DNA of 51,966 bases from Phenylobacterium sp. (GCA_004799545.1 SSMU01000029.1:1-51966), one strand, 5' to 3'; numbered from the stretch's first letter, positions 42,121-51,966 are shown. Notes: generated by a model from the letters alone, not told the origin. Numbers and translations are program-made.

Positions 42121-42501
42121 TCAGAACATGTTCAACTGCAGCTTGGCCTCGTCGGACATCCGCGAGGGATCCCACGGCGGATCGAACACCAGCTCGACCT
42201 TGCAGGACTTGATCTCCGGGATCTCCTTCACCGCGTCCTCGACCCAGCCCGGCATCTCGCCGGCCACCGGGCAGCCGGGGGCGGTCAGGGTCATGTCGAT
42301 GACCACGTCCTTGTCGTCGGAGACGTCGACCTTGTAGATCAGGCCGAGCTCGTAGATGTCGACCGGGATCTCCGGATCGAAGACGGTCTTCAGCTTCTCG
42401 ATCAGCTGATCGGTCAGGGCGTCGAGCTCCCCTTGCGAGAGCTTCGAGGCCTGTCCTTCGATGGCGGTGGCGTCATCCATGCTATCTACTTGCGGGCTCA
42501 C
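42121..42501 (-). CDS. sufT: SUF system Fe-S assembly protein SufT (MIP18/DUF59 family)
   Basis: This 126-residue protein is of the DUF59/MIP18 family, which helps Fe-S cluster maturation. The family core is KTVFDPEIPVDIYELGLIYKV, followed by VIDMTLTAPGCPVAGEMP with the conserved cysteine, and VELVFDPPWDPSRMS near the end. The frame opens with GTG at 42501, overlapping the sufS stop (GTGA), which favours coupled translation. An ATG at 42480 (MDDATAIE) is the alternative; neither has a strong ribosome site. Its place between sufS and sufA is normal for alphaproteobacteria. Confidence 0.92.
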   Translation of the reverse strand: MSPQVDSMDDATAIEGQASKLSQGELDALTDQLIEKLKTVFDPEIPVDIYELGLIYKVDVSDDKDVVIDMTLTAPGCPVAGEMPGWVEDAVKEIPEIKSCKVELVFDPPWDPSRMSDEAKLQLNMF

Positions 42502-43712
42502 GCGAAGAAGGCCTGTGTCTTGAAGAGCGCGTCGACGAACGAGTCGGCCTCGCGCTCAGTGTTATATAGGGCGAAGGAGGCCCGCGCGCTCGACGTGACG
42601 CCGAAACGCCGCATCAGGGGCTCGGCGCAGTGGGTGCCGGCGCGCACGGCGATGCCGTAGCGGTCAAGGATCTGGGCCACGTCGTGGGCGTGGGCGCCGT
42701 CGACGGTGAACGACAGGATGGCCCCCTTCCCCGGAGCCTCGCCCAGCACCTTCAGCCAGTTTGCGCCCGCCAGGCCCTCGCGGACCCGCTGGTAGAGCCG
42801 ATGCTCGTGGGCGGCGACAGCCAGGCGGTCGAGACCGCCCAGCCAGTCGATCGCCGCGCCCAGGCCGATCGCCTCCAGGATCGGCGGGGTGCCGGCCTCG
42901 AAACGGTGCGGCGGGTCGGCGTAGGTGATCTCGTCGAACGAGACCTGGCCGATCATCTCGCCGCCGCCCTGGTAGGGCGGCAGCTCCGCCAGCCGCTCGG
43001 CCTTGCCGTAGAGGATGCCGATGCCGGTCGGGCCGTAGAGCTTGTGGCCGGAGAAGACGTAGAAGTCTGCGTCGATGGCCTTCACGTCGATCGGCTTGTG
43101 GACGATGGCCTGGCAGCCGTCGAGCAGCACCAGGGCGCCGGCCGCATGGGCCATGGCGGTGAGCTCGGTGACCGGGTTGATGGTCCCCAGCACGTTGGAC
43201 ATGTGGCTCAGCGCCACCACCCGCGTGCGCGGTCCCAGGAGGCTCTGGAAGGCCTCGAGGTCGAGCACGCCCTGGTCGGTGATCGGGGCGAACTTCAGGA
43301 CCACGCCCAGCCGCTCGCGCAGGAAGTGCCAGGGGACGATGTTGGCGTGGTGCTCCATCTCGGTGAGCACGATCTCGTCGCCGGGAGCGAGCCGCGCCCC
43401 CAGGCCCGCGGCCACCAGGTTGATCGCCTCGGTGCCGCCCTTGGTGAAGACGATCTCGCCGGGCTCGGCCCCGATGAAGGCGGCCACCTTCTTGCGGGCG
43501 CCCTCGTAGGCCTCAGTGGTCTCGTTGGCCAGCGTGTGCAGGCCGCGATGCACGTTGGCGTAGGAGTGCTCCATGGCGTGGGTCATGGCCGCGATCACCG
43601 CCCGCGGCTTCTGGGCCGAGGCCGCGCTGTCGAGATAGACCAGCGGCTTGCCGTTCACCTGGCGGGCCAGGATCGGGAACTCGGCGCGGATGGCTTCGGC
43701 GTCGAAGGCCAT
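42498..43712 (-). CDS. sufS: Cysteine desulfurase SufS (group II)
   Basis: SufS is a PLP enzyme that draws sulfur from cysteine and hands it as persulfide to the SUF scaffold. The protein is 404 residues. The N-terminus is FPILARQVNGKPLVYLDSAASAQKP. The PLP lysine is in VFSGHKLYGPTGIG, the PLP-stacking histidine in LTEMEHHANIVPW, and the persulfide cysteine in RAGTHCAEPLM, the short-loop form typical of group II. It usually needs SufE or SufU as sulfur acceptor; neither is encoded in this operon. The sufD stop overlaps the ATG at 43712, and its own stop overlaps the sufT start. Confidence 0.96.
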   Translation of the reverse strand: MAFDAEAIRAEFPILARQVNGKPLVYLDSAASAQKPRAVIAAMTHAMEHSYANVHRGLHTLANETTEAYEGARKKVAAFIGAEPGEIVFTKGGTEAINLVAAGLGARLAPGDEIVLTEMEHHANIVPWHFLRERLGVVLKFAPITDQGVLDLEAFQSLLGPRTRVVALSHMSNVLGTINPVTELTAMAHAAGALVLLDGCQAIVHKPIDVKAIDADFYVFSGHKLYGPTGIGILYGKAERLAELPPYQGGGEMIGQVSFDEITYADPPHRFEAGTPPILEAIGLGAAIDWLGGLDRLAVAAHEHRLYQRVREGLAGANWLKVLGEAPGKGAILSFTVDGAHAHDVAQILDRYGIAVRAGTHCAEPLMRRFGVTSSARASFALYNTEREADSFVDALFKTQAFFA

Positions 43713-44746
43713 CAGCCGACCCTCAGCCGGTCAGCGGCCCACAGGCGGGCGACTTCGCGCGCGCCCTCGTGGCCGATGCGGTCGATCACCTGGCCGATGA
43801 AGGCCTCGGTGAGCAGGGCGCGCGCCGTAGCGTCCGGCATGCCCCGCTGACGGGCGTAGAACAGGGCGTCCTCGTCCAGCGCGCCCACCGTGTTGCCGTG
43901 GCTGCAGGCGACGTCGTCGGCGTAGATCTCGAGCTCCGGCTTGGCGTCGACCTCGGCGCGATCGGAGAGGATCAGGGCGTGGTGCTCCATCCGGGCGTCG
44001 GCGCGGTCCGCGCCCTGCGCGACCACGATACGGCCCTGGAACACGCCGCGCGCCTGATCGCGGACCACGCCCTTGGTCATCTGCGAGGTGACGCCATCGG
44101 TCCCCTGGTGCGTGACGATGGTCGTCTGATCGGAATGGCGCTTGCCGGACAGCAGGTAGACCCCGTCGAGCCGCAGCTTGGCGCCGCCGCCGGGATGGGC
44201 GACGCGGGTTTCGATGCGCTGCCGGCGGGCGCCGCCGGCGAGCACGGTCTGGGCGTAGTCCGCGTGGGCGCCCAGACGGACCTCGGCCTCGCTCACCGAG
44301 ACGCCCTCGGCGCCATCGGCCGCCAGTACGATGCGCTCCAGCGAAGCGCCGTCGCCGAGATCGATGGCGAGCGAGGCGTGGCCGACATAGCCGCCTTCAT
44401 CGCCCTCGTAGCTTTCCAGCAAGGTCAGCCGGCCGCCGGCCGCCACCGAGACCTCGACGCGGGTGGTATGCGAGCCCGAGCCGCGGGAGACGAGGCGCAG
44501 GGCCATGGTCGCCTCGGCGCCGGCCGCGATCCCGATCTGCGCATCGTTGCGGCCGTTGGCGATCAGGTGCGAGGCTTGGACCAGATGCTCGAAGGGCCCC
44601 TGCCCCACGCCGCGCGGATCGACGGGCGCGGAAGCTTCCGGCACGGCGCGGATCAGGCCATGCAGGTCGGTCCAGCGCCAGTCCTCGTCGCGCTTGCCGG
44701 GAAGCTCAGAAGGGTCCCGGTCGCGTATGGCGGCGGCCAGGTTCAA
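43712..44746 (-). CDS. sufD: Fe-S assembly scaffold subunit SufD
   Basis: SufD is the beta-helix partner of SufB in the SufBC2D scaffold where clusters are built in the cytosol. The protein is 344 residues, shorter than enterobacterial SufD but normal for alphaproteobacteria. Visible family segments are KRDEDWRWTDLHGLI at the N-terminus and the late VACSHGNTVGALDEDALFYARQRG, which carries the cysteine and histidine of the SufB-SufD interface. The start is TTG at 44746, overlapping the sufC stop (TTGA); no in-frame ATG fits. It is therefore probably translated by coupling. Confidence 0.94.
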   Translation of the reverse strand: MNLAAAIRDRDPSELPGKRDEDWRWTDLHGLIRAVPEASAPVDPRGVGQGPFEHLVQASHLIANGRNDAQIGIAAGAEATMALRLVSRGSGSHTTRVEVSVAAGGRLTLLESYEGDEGGYVGHASLAIDLGDGASLERIVLAADGAEGVSVSEAEVRLGAHADYAQTVLAGGARRQRIETRVAHPGGGAKLRLDGVYLLSGKRHSDQTTIVTHQGTDGVTSQMTKGVVRDQARGVFQGRIVVAQGADRADARMEHHALILSDRAEVDAKPELEIYADDVACSHGNTVGALDEDALFYARQRGMPDATARALLTEAFIGQVIDRIGHEGAREVARLWAADRLRVG

Positions 44747-45489
44747 GCCGCCCTCGCGTACTTGTCGTAGCCGTCGCGCTCCAGCTCGTGGGCCAGCTCC
44801 GGTCCGCCGGAGGCGACGATCCGGCCGCCGGCCAGCACGTGCACCCGGTCGGGTTTGATGTAGTCCAGGAGCCGCTGGTAGTGGGTGATCACCAGCATGG
44901 CGCGCGTAGGCGCACGCAGGGCGTTGACCCCATCGGCGACGATCTTCAGGGCGTCGATGTCGAGGCCTGAGTCCGTCTCGTCGAGGATCAGGAAGCGCGG
45001 CGACAGCACCGCCATCTGGAGGATCTCCATCCGCTTCTTCTCGCCGCCGGAGAAGCCGACGTTGAGCGGCCGCTTGAGCATCTCGAAGTCGATCTTCAGC
45101 GCCGCCGCCTTCTCGCGGGCCAGCTTGAGGAAGGCGGGCGCCGCGACCTCGTCCTCGCCGCGCGCCTTCTTCTGAGCGTTGAGCGCGGTGCGTAGGAAGG
45201 TGAGCGCCGGCACGCCGGGGATCTCCAACGGGTACTGGAAGGACAGGAAGACGCCGCGGGCGGCGCGTTCGTCGGGGGCGAGCGCCAGCAAGTCCTCGCC
45301 GTCCAGGGTCGCGGAGCCCGCCGTCACCTCATAGCCGTCGCGGCCGGTGAGCACGTAGGAGAGCGTCGACTTGCCGGCTCCGTTCGGGCCCATGATGGCG
45401 TGCACCTCGCCGGCCGGCACATCGAGGGTCAGGCCCTTGATGATCTCCTTGCCGTCAACGGCGGCGTGCAGGTCTTTGACGGAAAGCAT
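44743..45489 (-). CDS. sufC: Fe-S assembly ATPase SufC
   Basis: SufC is the ABC-type ATPase of the SufBC2D scaffold; it drives conformational change rather than transport. The protein is 248 residues. The start is MLSVKDLHAAVDGKEIIKGL, Walker A is GPNGAGKST (about residues 35-43), the ABC signature in FSGGEKKRMEILQM and Walker B in LILDETDSGLD. The late H-loop is in VITHYQRLLDYIKPD. The ATG at 45489 follows the stop of the uncharacterised gene with no gap. Confidence 0.97.
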   Translation of the reverse strand: MLSVKDLHAAVDGKEIIKGLTLDVPAGEVHAIMGPNGAGKSTLSYVLTGRDGYEVTAGSATLDGEDLLALAPDERAARGVFLSFQYPLEIPGVPALTFLRTALNAQKKARGEDEVAAPAFLKLAREKAAALKIDFEMLKRPLNVGFSGGEKKRMEILQMAVLSPRFLILDETDSGLDIDALKIVADGVNALRAPTRAMLVITHYQRLLDYIKPDRVHVLAGGRIVASGGPELAHELERDGYDKYARAA

Positions 45490-45896
45490 CTAGCGGGTCT
45501 CGTCGACGAGGAACTGGGCCATGACCGAGAGCGCCTCTTCGAGGGTCTCGACCGTGAGCTGCTTGCGCGGCGCCGCCGCGCCGGGGTTGGCGGTGCGCTT
45601 GTCGGAGAGGGTCACACTCGCCTTGCCGGCCTCGAAATAGGCGGCGATGCGGAAGTCGTGGTGGTCGATGGAGACCGTGTAGCGGCGGCGGTCGACGATC
45701 AGCTCGCGCTTGGCCAGGAACTCCGCATCGGCCTGCAGCGCCTCCAGCAGCTGGGTGGCGCGGGCCAGGTCCTCTTCCTGCTGCTTGCGCTCGGCCTCGT
45801 CGCGCTTGCGCCGCTCCATTTCGCGGCGGGCGAACTCCACCTCGAAGGCGTCCTTCAACGACAGCGGGCGCGACGCGCCCTTGCGGGTCTTCGAAG

Positions 45897-45900
<4 letters not shown>
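45490..45900 (-). CDS. Uncharacterised protein encoded between sufB and sufC
   Basis: This 136-residue cytosolic protein has no name I can attach. Residues 15-60 form a highly charged helix, probably a coiled coil ([18 protein letters not shown] and on). The C-terminal half has alternating strands ([21 protein letters not shown]) and a final helix ([17 protein letters not shown]). It has no cysteine, so it does not itself hold a cluster. The ATG at 45900 overlaps the sufB stop (ATGA), and sufC starts right after its own stop, so it is made with the scaffold subunits. A role as adaptor of the SUF scaffold is inference from context. Confidence 0.8.
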
Positions 45901-47365
<1,465 letters not shown>

Positions 47366-47366
<1 letters not shown>

Positions 47367-48514
47367 TACGAAACTCCAACCGCGGTGCGGCGCGCGGCGT
47401 GCCGGTGGTGGGCCTCTGACCAGGCGTCGGCGAAGCGGAGCCAGTCGGCCTCGGCGGTGGCCCAGCCGCCGGAGACGCGGATGCCGCAGCCAGCGAGCGC
47501 GCCCTGGCCCATGGCTTCCAGCACGGGCGAGGCCTTGACCTTGCCGGACGAGCAGGCGGCGCCCGCGCTGACCAGCACGCCGGCCAGGTCGAGGGCCATG
47601 ACCTGGGTGTCGGAGGCGAAGCCGGGGGTGGCGATGCAGAGGGTGTTGGGCAGCCGGGGCGCGGCCTGGCCCATGACCACGGCGCCGGCGGCCGTCAGCC
47701 GGGCGGCGGCGGCGTCGCGCCAGGCCTGTTTTTCTTCGACATCGACGGCTTGATTCATAACCTTAAGTGCTGCTTTAGCAGCTGCGCCGAACCCACTGAT
47801 TCCAGGGACGTTCTCAGTTCCTCCGCGCCGGCCGCGCTCCTGGCCGCCGCCGTGCTGGCGACGGGACAGGACAGCCCGGGGGCCGAAGGTCAGCGCACCG
47901 ACGCCCTGCGGGCCGCCGAGCTTGTGGGCGGAAACGGAGAGCGTGTCGGCGCCCAGCGCGCGGCTGTCGACCCCGATCTTGCCGGCCGCCTGGATGGCGT
48001 CGACGTGCAGCCAGCCGTCGGCGGCGCGGACCAGGCCCGCCGCCTCGGCGACCGGCTGGATGACCCCGGTCTCGTTGTTGGCCAGCATCAGGGCGACGAA
48101 CGGCTTACCGTCGGACGCGTCCCAGCGGGCCAGCCGTCCGGCCAGCCAGGCCAAGTCGGCGACGCCGCGGCCATCCACCGGCAACACCTCGACGGCGACG
48201 CCGGACGCCCGCGCGGTCTCCTGCACGCTGTCGTGCTCGATGGCCGAGACGATCAGGCGCCGCGCGCCCGTAGCCACGGCGCTCTCGATGGCCAGGGCGT
48301 TGGCCTCCGTCCCGCCGCTGGTGAACACCACGGTGGCGGCCGGCGCGGCGATCAGGGCCGCCACCTCCGCCCGCGCCTGCTCGACCCGGGCCCGCGCGGC
48401 GCGGCCGGCGGCGTGCACGGACGAGGGATTGCCGACGCTGGCCAGGGCCAGGGCCACCGCCTCGGCCGCCTCGGGCCGCACCGGCGCCGTCGCGTTGTAG
48501 TCCAGATAGGTCAT
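47366..48514 (-). CDS. Cysteine desulfurase, NifS/IscS type (group I)
   Basis: This 382-residue PLP aminotransferase class V protein has the start [16 protein letters not shown]. The PLP lysine is in [14 protein letters not shown], the histidine in [13 protein letters not shown], and the catalytic cysteine in [14 protein letters not shown] on the long flexible loop of group I enzymes. It may feed sulfur to the SUF scaffold or to tRNA thiolation. Two desulfurases of different groups thus sit in one operon. The ATG at 48514 overlaps the iscR stop. A stretch at about 47735-47823 (residues 230-260) uses codons such as GCA, GCT, AAA, CTT and AAT that are rare here. Confidence 0.93.
47769..47782. 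repeat. Short inverted repeat inside an AT-richer patch of the nifS-like gene
   Basis: GCTGC-TTTA-GCAGC forms a 5-base stem with a 4-base loop, in the centre of about 90 bases with clearly lower GC than the rest of the gene. It could be an internal regulatory element ahead of sufB or a mark of sequence replacement; neither is shown. Confidence 0.3.
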
Positions 48515-48945
48515 GCGGCCTGCCGGTCGGACTTCAGCCGGCCCTGGGCTACGTCGGCCAGGCTGACGGAGGCGAGGTAGTCCTCGATCCGCTCGCCCAG
48601 GTCGGCCCAGAGATCGTGGGTCAGGCAGCGCTCGCCCTTGATCATGCAGCCCTTGCCGGCCCCGCAGCGGGTGGCGCGCAGCGGCTCGTCGACCGCGTGG
48701 ACGATGTCGGCGATGGAGGTCTCGGTCGCGCCGCGGGCCAGGCGATAACCGCCGCCGGGGCCGCGGGCGCTGGTCACCAGGCCGCGGCGGCGCAGGCGGG
48801 CGAACAGCTGCTCCAGATAGGACAGCGAGATCTCCTGGCGGGCGGCGATGTCGGCCAGGGCCACGGCGCGCACCGCCTCGGTCTCGCGGCGCGCGAGGTC
48901 GACCATCGCCATCACGGCGTAGCGGCCCTTGGTGGAGAGGCGCAT
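48511..48945 (-). CDS. iscR: Rrf2-family Fe-S-sensing regulator IscR
   Basis: This 144-residue winged-helix repressor reads Fe-S status and controls the operon it heads. The DNA-binding part starts MRLSTKGRYAVMAMVDLA, with the recognition region EISLSYLEQLFARLRRRGLV and the wing RGPGGGYRLAR. The cluster ligands are Cys94, Cys100 and Cys107 with His110; the second gap has six residues, one more than in E. coli IscR. The ATG at 48945 has AGGAAAGG nine bases upstream. Alphaproteobacterial IscR proteins often act with iron rather than oxygen status. It most likely regulates its own promoter in the 200 bases up to the divergent hydrolase gene, but no known IscR site was recognised there. Confidence 0.93.
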   Translation of the reverse strand: MRLSTKGRYAVMAMVDLARRETEAVRAVALADIAARQEISLSYLEQLFARLRRRGLVTSARGPGGGYRLARGATETSIADIVHAVDEPLRATRCGAGKGCMIKGERCLTHDLWADLGERIEDYLASVSLADVAQGRLKSDRQAA

Positions 48946-49145
48946 GGCATCAGCCCTTTCCTAATCTGCGCGTCCGCGCGGGCACGTCGTTTTTGCGCGC
49001 ATCCGGCCCGGGCTATGCTACAAGCCGCCGCCTTGCGCGGGGCCTGCCAGCCCGTCCCGGCCGAATGGTTGGGACTTAGGAAGACCAAGCGCAGCAGTCA
49101 AGTATTACGGCCAATTCTCAAGGCCCGGCGCTCAAGAGGGTTTTC

Positions 49146-49796
49146 ATGCCAGAAGTGGTTCTGACCGGCGCGGCCGGCCGGATCGAGGGACGGTACTCCC
49201 AGGGCAAGAGCGAGACGGCGCCGGTGGCGCTGATCCTGCACCCGCATCCCAAGGCGGGCGGGCAGATGAACAACCCGGTGACGGTGCAGCTCTTCCACCT
49301 GTTCATGAAGCGCGGCTTCTCGGTGCTGCGGTTCAACTTCCGCGGGGTCGGCCGCTCCCAGGGCGAGTTCGACGGCGGCATCGGCGAGCTGGCCGACGCG
49401 GCGACCGCGCTGGACTGGCTGCAGTCCACCAACCCGGCGGCCAGCCAGTGCTGGGTGGCGGGCTATTCCTTCGGCGCCTGGATCGGCATGCAGCTCCTGA
49501 TGCGCCGGCCGGAGACCGACGGCTTCATCGCCGTCTCGCCGCCCACCAACGCCTACGACTTCTCGTTCCTGGCCCCCTGCCCCGCCTCCGGCCTGATCCT
49601 GCACGGCGGCGCGGACAGCGTGGTGCCGGCGGTGGACGTGGAGCGCGTGGTCTCCAAGCTGCGCACCCAGAAGGGCATCACCATCGACTACGAGGTGATG
49701 GAGGGCGGCAGCCACTTCTGGGTCGAGAACCTGCCCGACCTGGAAAACCGCATCGGGACCTATCTGGACAAGCGCCTGGCCGCGGAGCCGGCGTAG
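49146..49796 (+). CDS. Alpha/beta hydrolase, small COG2945-like
   Basis: This 216-residue cytosolic alpha/beta hydrolase starts MPEVVLTGAAGRIEGRY. HPHPKAGGQMNNPV forms the oxyanion region, RFNFRGVGRSQGEFD is typical of this group, the nucleophile elbow is GYSFGAW (about residues 106-112), and the final histidine is in EGGSHFWVENL. The substrate is unknown; the group holds small esterases. It is divergent from iscR by 200 bases, an arrangement conserved in many alphaproteobacteria as far as I recall, so a shared control region is possible. The ATG at 49146 follows AAGAGGG. Confidence 0.88.
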   Translation: MPEVVLTGAAGRIEGRYSQGKSETAPVALILHPHPKAGGQMNNPVTVQLFHLFMKRGFSVLRFNFRGVGRSQGEFDGGIGELADAATALDWLQSTNPAASQCWVAGYSFGAWIGMQLLMRRPETDGFIAVSPPTNAYDFSFLAPCPASGLILHGGADSVVPAVDVERVVSKLRTQKGITIDYEVMEGGSHFWVENLPDLENRIGTYLDKRLAAEPA

Positions 49797-49882
49797 GGCC
49801 GGGTGCGGCAAGCGGCCGGGGGCGGCGCTAGCCCCCGCCTCAGACCCATGGCAACCTGCGGGCTCGCCTGGAGCCCGCCGCC

Positions 49883-50971
49883 ATGACCTCGAAGCTTGCC
49901 GCCGATCCCCGCATCGATCCGCGCCTGAAGGCCTTGTTCGGCGGCTGGCCGGATCGGCCGCCGGCGGGGGATATCGCCGACCGCGAAGCCTTGATCGCCG
50001 AGGCGAACACCCCGCAGGCGCTGGCGGCCGAGGCGGCGATGAGCCTGCTGTTCGACGCCTGCGACAGCGAGGCGAACGCGCCGTCCGCGGGCCTTTCGAT
50101 CCGACGGGACAGCTTCACCTCGGCCCCCGACGGCAATCAGGTCCAGGTGGCGATCATCCGGCCCGAGGGCGCGGAGCGGCTTGCCTGCATCGTCTACCTG
50201 CACGGCGGCGGCATGCAGACCATGTCGGCGCTCAACGGCCTGTACCAGGCCTGGGGCCGGATCATCGCCGCCCAGGGCGTGGCGGTGGTGATGGTGGACT
50301 TCCGCAACGCCCTTCGCCCCTCCTCCGCGCCGGAGGTGGCGCCCTTCCCGGCCGGCCTGAACGACTGCGTCTCGGGCGTGAAGTGGGTGGCCGCGAACGC
50401 GCAGTCCCTCAACATCGATCCGGAGCGGATCGTGGTGGCGGGCGAGAGCGGCGGCGGCAACCTCACCCTCGCCACCGGCCTGAAGCTGCTGCGCGACGGG
50501 GACATCGGCCTGATCCAGGGGCTCTACGCCTTCTGCCCCTATATCGCGGGCGTCTGGCCCCACCCGGACAGCCCCTCATCGGTCGAGAACAACGGCATCC
50601 TGCTGGAGCTGCACAACAACCGCGGCGCCATGGCCTACGGGATCGAGGCCCTGGCGCGGCGCGATCCCCTGGCCTGGCCGGGCTTCGCCACCGAGGCTGA
50701 CGTGCAGGGCCTGCCGCCCACGGTGATCAGCGTCAACGAATGCGATCCCCTTCGCGACGAAGGCGTGAACTTCTACCGCCTGCTGCTCAGGGCCGGCGTG
50801 CCGGCGCGGGGCCGCCAGGCGATGGGCACCATCCACGGCACGGAGATCTTCTCCATCGCCTGCCCGGAGATCAGCCGCGACGCGGCGGCGGACCTGGCGC
50901 GGTTTGCGCGGCTGTCGGGGGCCGGGGCGCCGGTGACGGCGTTGCGTCAGCCGGAGCCGGCGCTGGCATAG
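49883..50971 (+). CDS. Alpha/beta hydrolase fold-3 esterase (HSL family)
   Basis: This 362-residue protein is related to hormone-sensitive-lipase-type esterases. The oxyanion motif HGGGM is in VYLHGGGMQTMSAL (about residues 106-119), the nucleophile motif is GESGGGN, the acid is probably in VNECDPLRDEG, and the histidine in GTIHGTEIF. The N-terminal cap of about 85 residues starts SKLAADPRIDPRLKALFGG, a form found in Caulobacterales and Sphingomonadales esterases. No signal peptide. The ATG at 49883 is preceded by CTGGAGCCC. The upstream hydrolase on the same strand is of a different subgroup. Confidence 0.88.
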   Translation: MTSKLAADPRIDPRLKALFGGWPDRPPAGDIADREALIAEANTPQALAAEAAMSLLFDACDSEANAPSAGLSIRRDSFTSAPDGNQVQVAIIRPEGAERLACIVYLHGGGMQTMSALNGLYQAWGRIIAAQGVAVVMVDFRNALRPSSAPEVAPFPAGLNDCVSGVKWVAANAQSLNIDPERIVVAGESGGGNLTLATGLKLLRDGDIGLIQGLYAFCPYIAGVWPHPDSPSSVENNGILLELHNNRGAMAYGIEALARRDPLAWPGFATEADVQGLPPTVISVNECDPLRDEGVNFYRLLLRAGVPARGRQAMGTIHGTEIFSIACPEISRDAAADLARFARLSGAGAPVTALRQPEPALA

Positions 50972-51095
50972 TTCCGGCGGCGAGCTCCGGGGGTGCGGCG
51001 GAGGGATGCGGCTCCGCAATAGCGGCGTTGCGCCAGGAGCGGACATTGCACAGCGGTTCGACCGCCGACGACCGGATGTACATCACCCGCCAAGG

Positions 51096-51770
51096 CTAGG
51101 CCCGCACCCCGATCCAGATGACGTGCCGCGCCCCCTTGCTGGCGCCGCTGGAGCGGACCTGATTCTCCTCTGTCCTGAAGCCGGCGCGACGCAGCCGGGG
51201 CGTGAAGCCCAGCTCCGGGCCGGCCGACCAGATGCCCAACACGCCGCCGCGGCTCAGCGCCTTCTTCGCCCTGGCCAGCCCCGCCACGTCATAGAGGCTG
51301 TCGTTGCCGGTCCGGGTCAGGCCATGCGGTCCATTGTCAACGTCGAGCAGGATGGCGTCCCAGCCGACGTCAGACTGCGCGATCACCTCTCCTACGTCGC
51401 CGCGGTGGATCTTCACCCGTTTGTCGTCCAGGCTGCCACCGACCACGTCCGCCAGCGGCCCGCGCGCCCACTCGATGACCTTGGGCACGATCTCGGCGAC
51501 AGTGATCTGCGCGCCCTTCGGCAGCTCGGCCAGGGCGGCGCGCAGGGTGAAGCCCATGCCCAGTCCGCCGATCAGCACTTTCGGGCTGCGCCGGTCGCGA
51601 ATCTTCGCCGCGGCCATCGTCGCCAAAAGCTCCTCCGAGCCGTAGAGTCGGCTGTTCATCAGCTCGTTGCCGCGCTCGGCCATGATCGAGAACTCGGCCC
51701 CGCGCTGCATCAGTCGGAGTTCGCCGCCTCCCGGCGCCGTCGCCGTGTCGAGATGCACCCATCGGATCAT
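51096..51770 (-). CDS. Spermidine synthase-like protein
   Basis: This 224-residue cytosolic protein has the Rossmann methyltransferase fold of polyamine synthases. The N-terminal strand region contains LRLMQRGAEFSIMAERGNELMNSRLYGSEE, the binding loop is VLIGGLGMGFTLRAAL (about residues 64-79), an acidic residue follows in VAEIVPKVIEWA, and DAILLDVDNGPHGL matches the active-site Asp region. It lacks the usual C-terminal part of SpeE, so it may be a methyltransferase or a non-classical aminopropyltransferase. The ATG at 51770 gives the family start MIRWVHLDTA; in-frame codons to 51908 are low-complexity. Confidence 0.8.
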   Translation of the reverse strand: MIRWVHLDTATAPGGGELRLMQRGAEFSIMAERGNELMNSRLYGSEELLATMAAAKIRDRRSPKVLIGGLGMGFTLRAALAELPKGAQITVAEIVPKVIEWARGPLADVVGGSLDDKRVKIHRGDVGEVIAQSDVGWDAILLDVDNGPHGLTRTGNDSLYDVAGLARAKKALSRGGVLGIWSAGPELGFTPRLRRAGFRTEENQVRSSGASKGARHVIWIGVRA

Positions 51771-51868
51771 CGCCGCCCGTAACCCAACGGCGCGATCGAG
51801 GAAAGCCACGGCGGCCGCGGACTCTCCCAACGTCTCAGTTGAGTCACGAGCCGGCGTGCGCTTCGTCC

Positions 51869-51966
51869 CTACCCCGCCGTCACCGCCTCCACCTCCGCCG
51901 CGGTACACCCGAACTCCCGCAACAGCGCCTCGGTGTGCTCCCCGATCCCCGGCGCCATGCGGGGCG
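51869..51966 (-). CDS. CaiB/BaiF-type CoA-transferase, C-terminal end only
   Basis: The last ~32 codons of a leftward gene enter the window from the right. The readable end APGIGEHTEALLREFGCTAA, followed by EVEAVTAG and a TAG stop at 51869-51871, matches the C-terminus of class III (formyl-CoA/CaiB) CoA-transferases, which characteristically end with a GEHT-x-x-(V/L)L segment. The full enzyme would move CoA between carboxylic acids. Only this end is visible, so subfamily and substrate cannot be given. Confidence 0.72.
   Translation of the reverse strand, partial: PRMAPGIGEHTEALLREFGCTAAEVEAVTAG

Noticed and set aside
50871..51086. 71-codon minus-strand frame after the fold-3 esterase gene
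   Set aside because: It overlaps the esterase end, lacks a ribosome site, and its second half is low-complexity Ala/Pro.

Overview
The window is about 52 kb of very GC-rich (roughly 68-70%), gene-dense chromosome from an alphaproteobacterium. The best match I can make from memory is Caulobacterales (Phenylobacterium or Caulobacter type). The grounds are the recG / sdhE / mfd arrangement, the pepA // lptF-lptG-lptD-surA-pdxA-rsmA locus, the glnB-glnA pair, an iscR-nifS-sufB-x-sufC-sufD-sufS-sufT-sufA operon, and a GTTC-N7-GTTC SOS box of the alphaproteobacterial LexA type. No rRNA, tRNA, CRISPR array, transposase or phage gene was found. Both ends are cut: mfd lacks its C-terminal end on the left, and a CaiB/BaiF-type CoA-transferase is represented only by its C-terminal end on the right.

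Layout. 1-6.3 kb holds DNA repair genes (mfd, recG) with sdhE and a small exported protein between them. 6.4-8.9 kb holds a YCII-like protein, an alpha/beta hydrolase and leucyl aminopeptidase. 9.0-17.0 kb is an outer-membrane biogenesis operon: the LPS export permeases LptF and LptG, the LPS assembly porin LptD and the chaperone SurA, followed by pdxA (vitamin B6) and rsmA (16S rRNA methylation), mostly with overlapping start and stop codons. 17.0-19.7 kb is a DUF969-DUF979-DUF2891 cassette, a putative transporter with an uncharacterised soluble partner. 19.7-24.4 kb runs leftward: a thiolase-like protein, a histidine phosphatase, the NAD(P)H-hydrate repair enzyme Nnr, a small hypothetical protein and a SIMPL protein. 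24.6-26.4 kb is the nitrogen pair glnB-glnA, closed by a clear terminator. 26.5-31.6 kb holds an exported M61 peptidase, an AT-richer pocket with small membrane proteins, and parE.

31.6-37.4 kb is the most accessory-looking part. Three diverged copies of a small exported six-cysteine protein lie here, two of them inside a ~500 bp segmental duplication. Between and beside them are a chimeric remnant carrying a piece of ribosomal protein S1, a low-molecular-weight phosphatase, an uncharacterised gene with a LexA box directly upstream of its start, and a cytochrome c-PQQ quinohemoprotein resembling polyvinyl alcohol dehydrogenase.

37.5-41.7 kb holds a DEAD-box RNA helicase with an RGG tail, a GGDEF diguanylate cyclase, an enoyl-CoA hydratase behind a TetR-like palindrome, and small membrane proteins. 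41.7-48.9 kb is the leftward Fe-S assembly operon under IscR, including an uncharacterised gene between sufB and sufC. 49.1-52 kb carries two alpha/beta hydrolases, a spermidine synthase-like methyltransferase-fold protein and the partial CoA-transferase.
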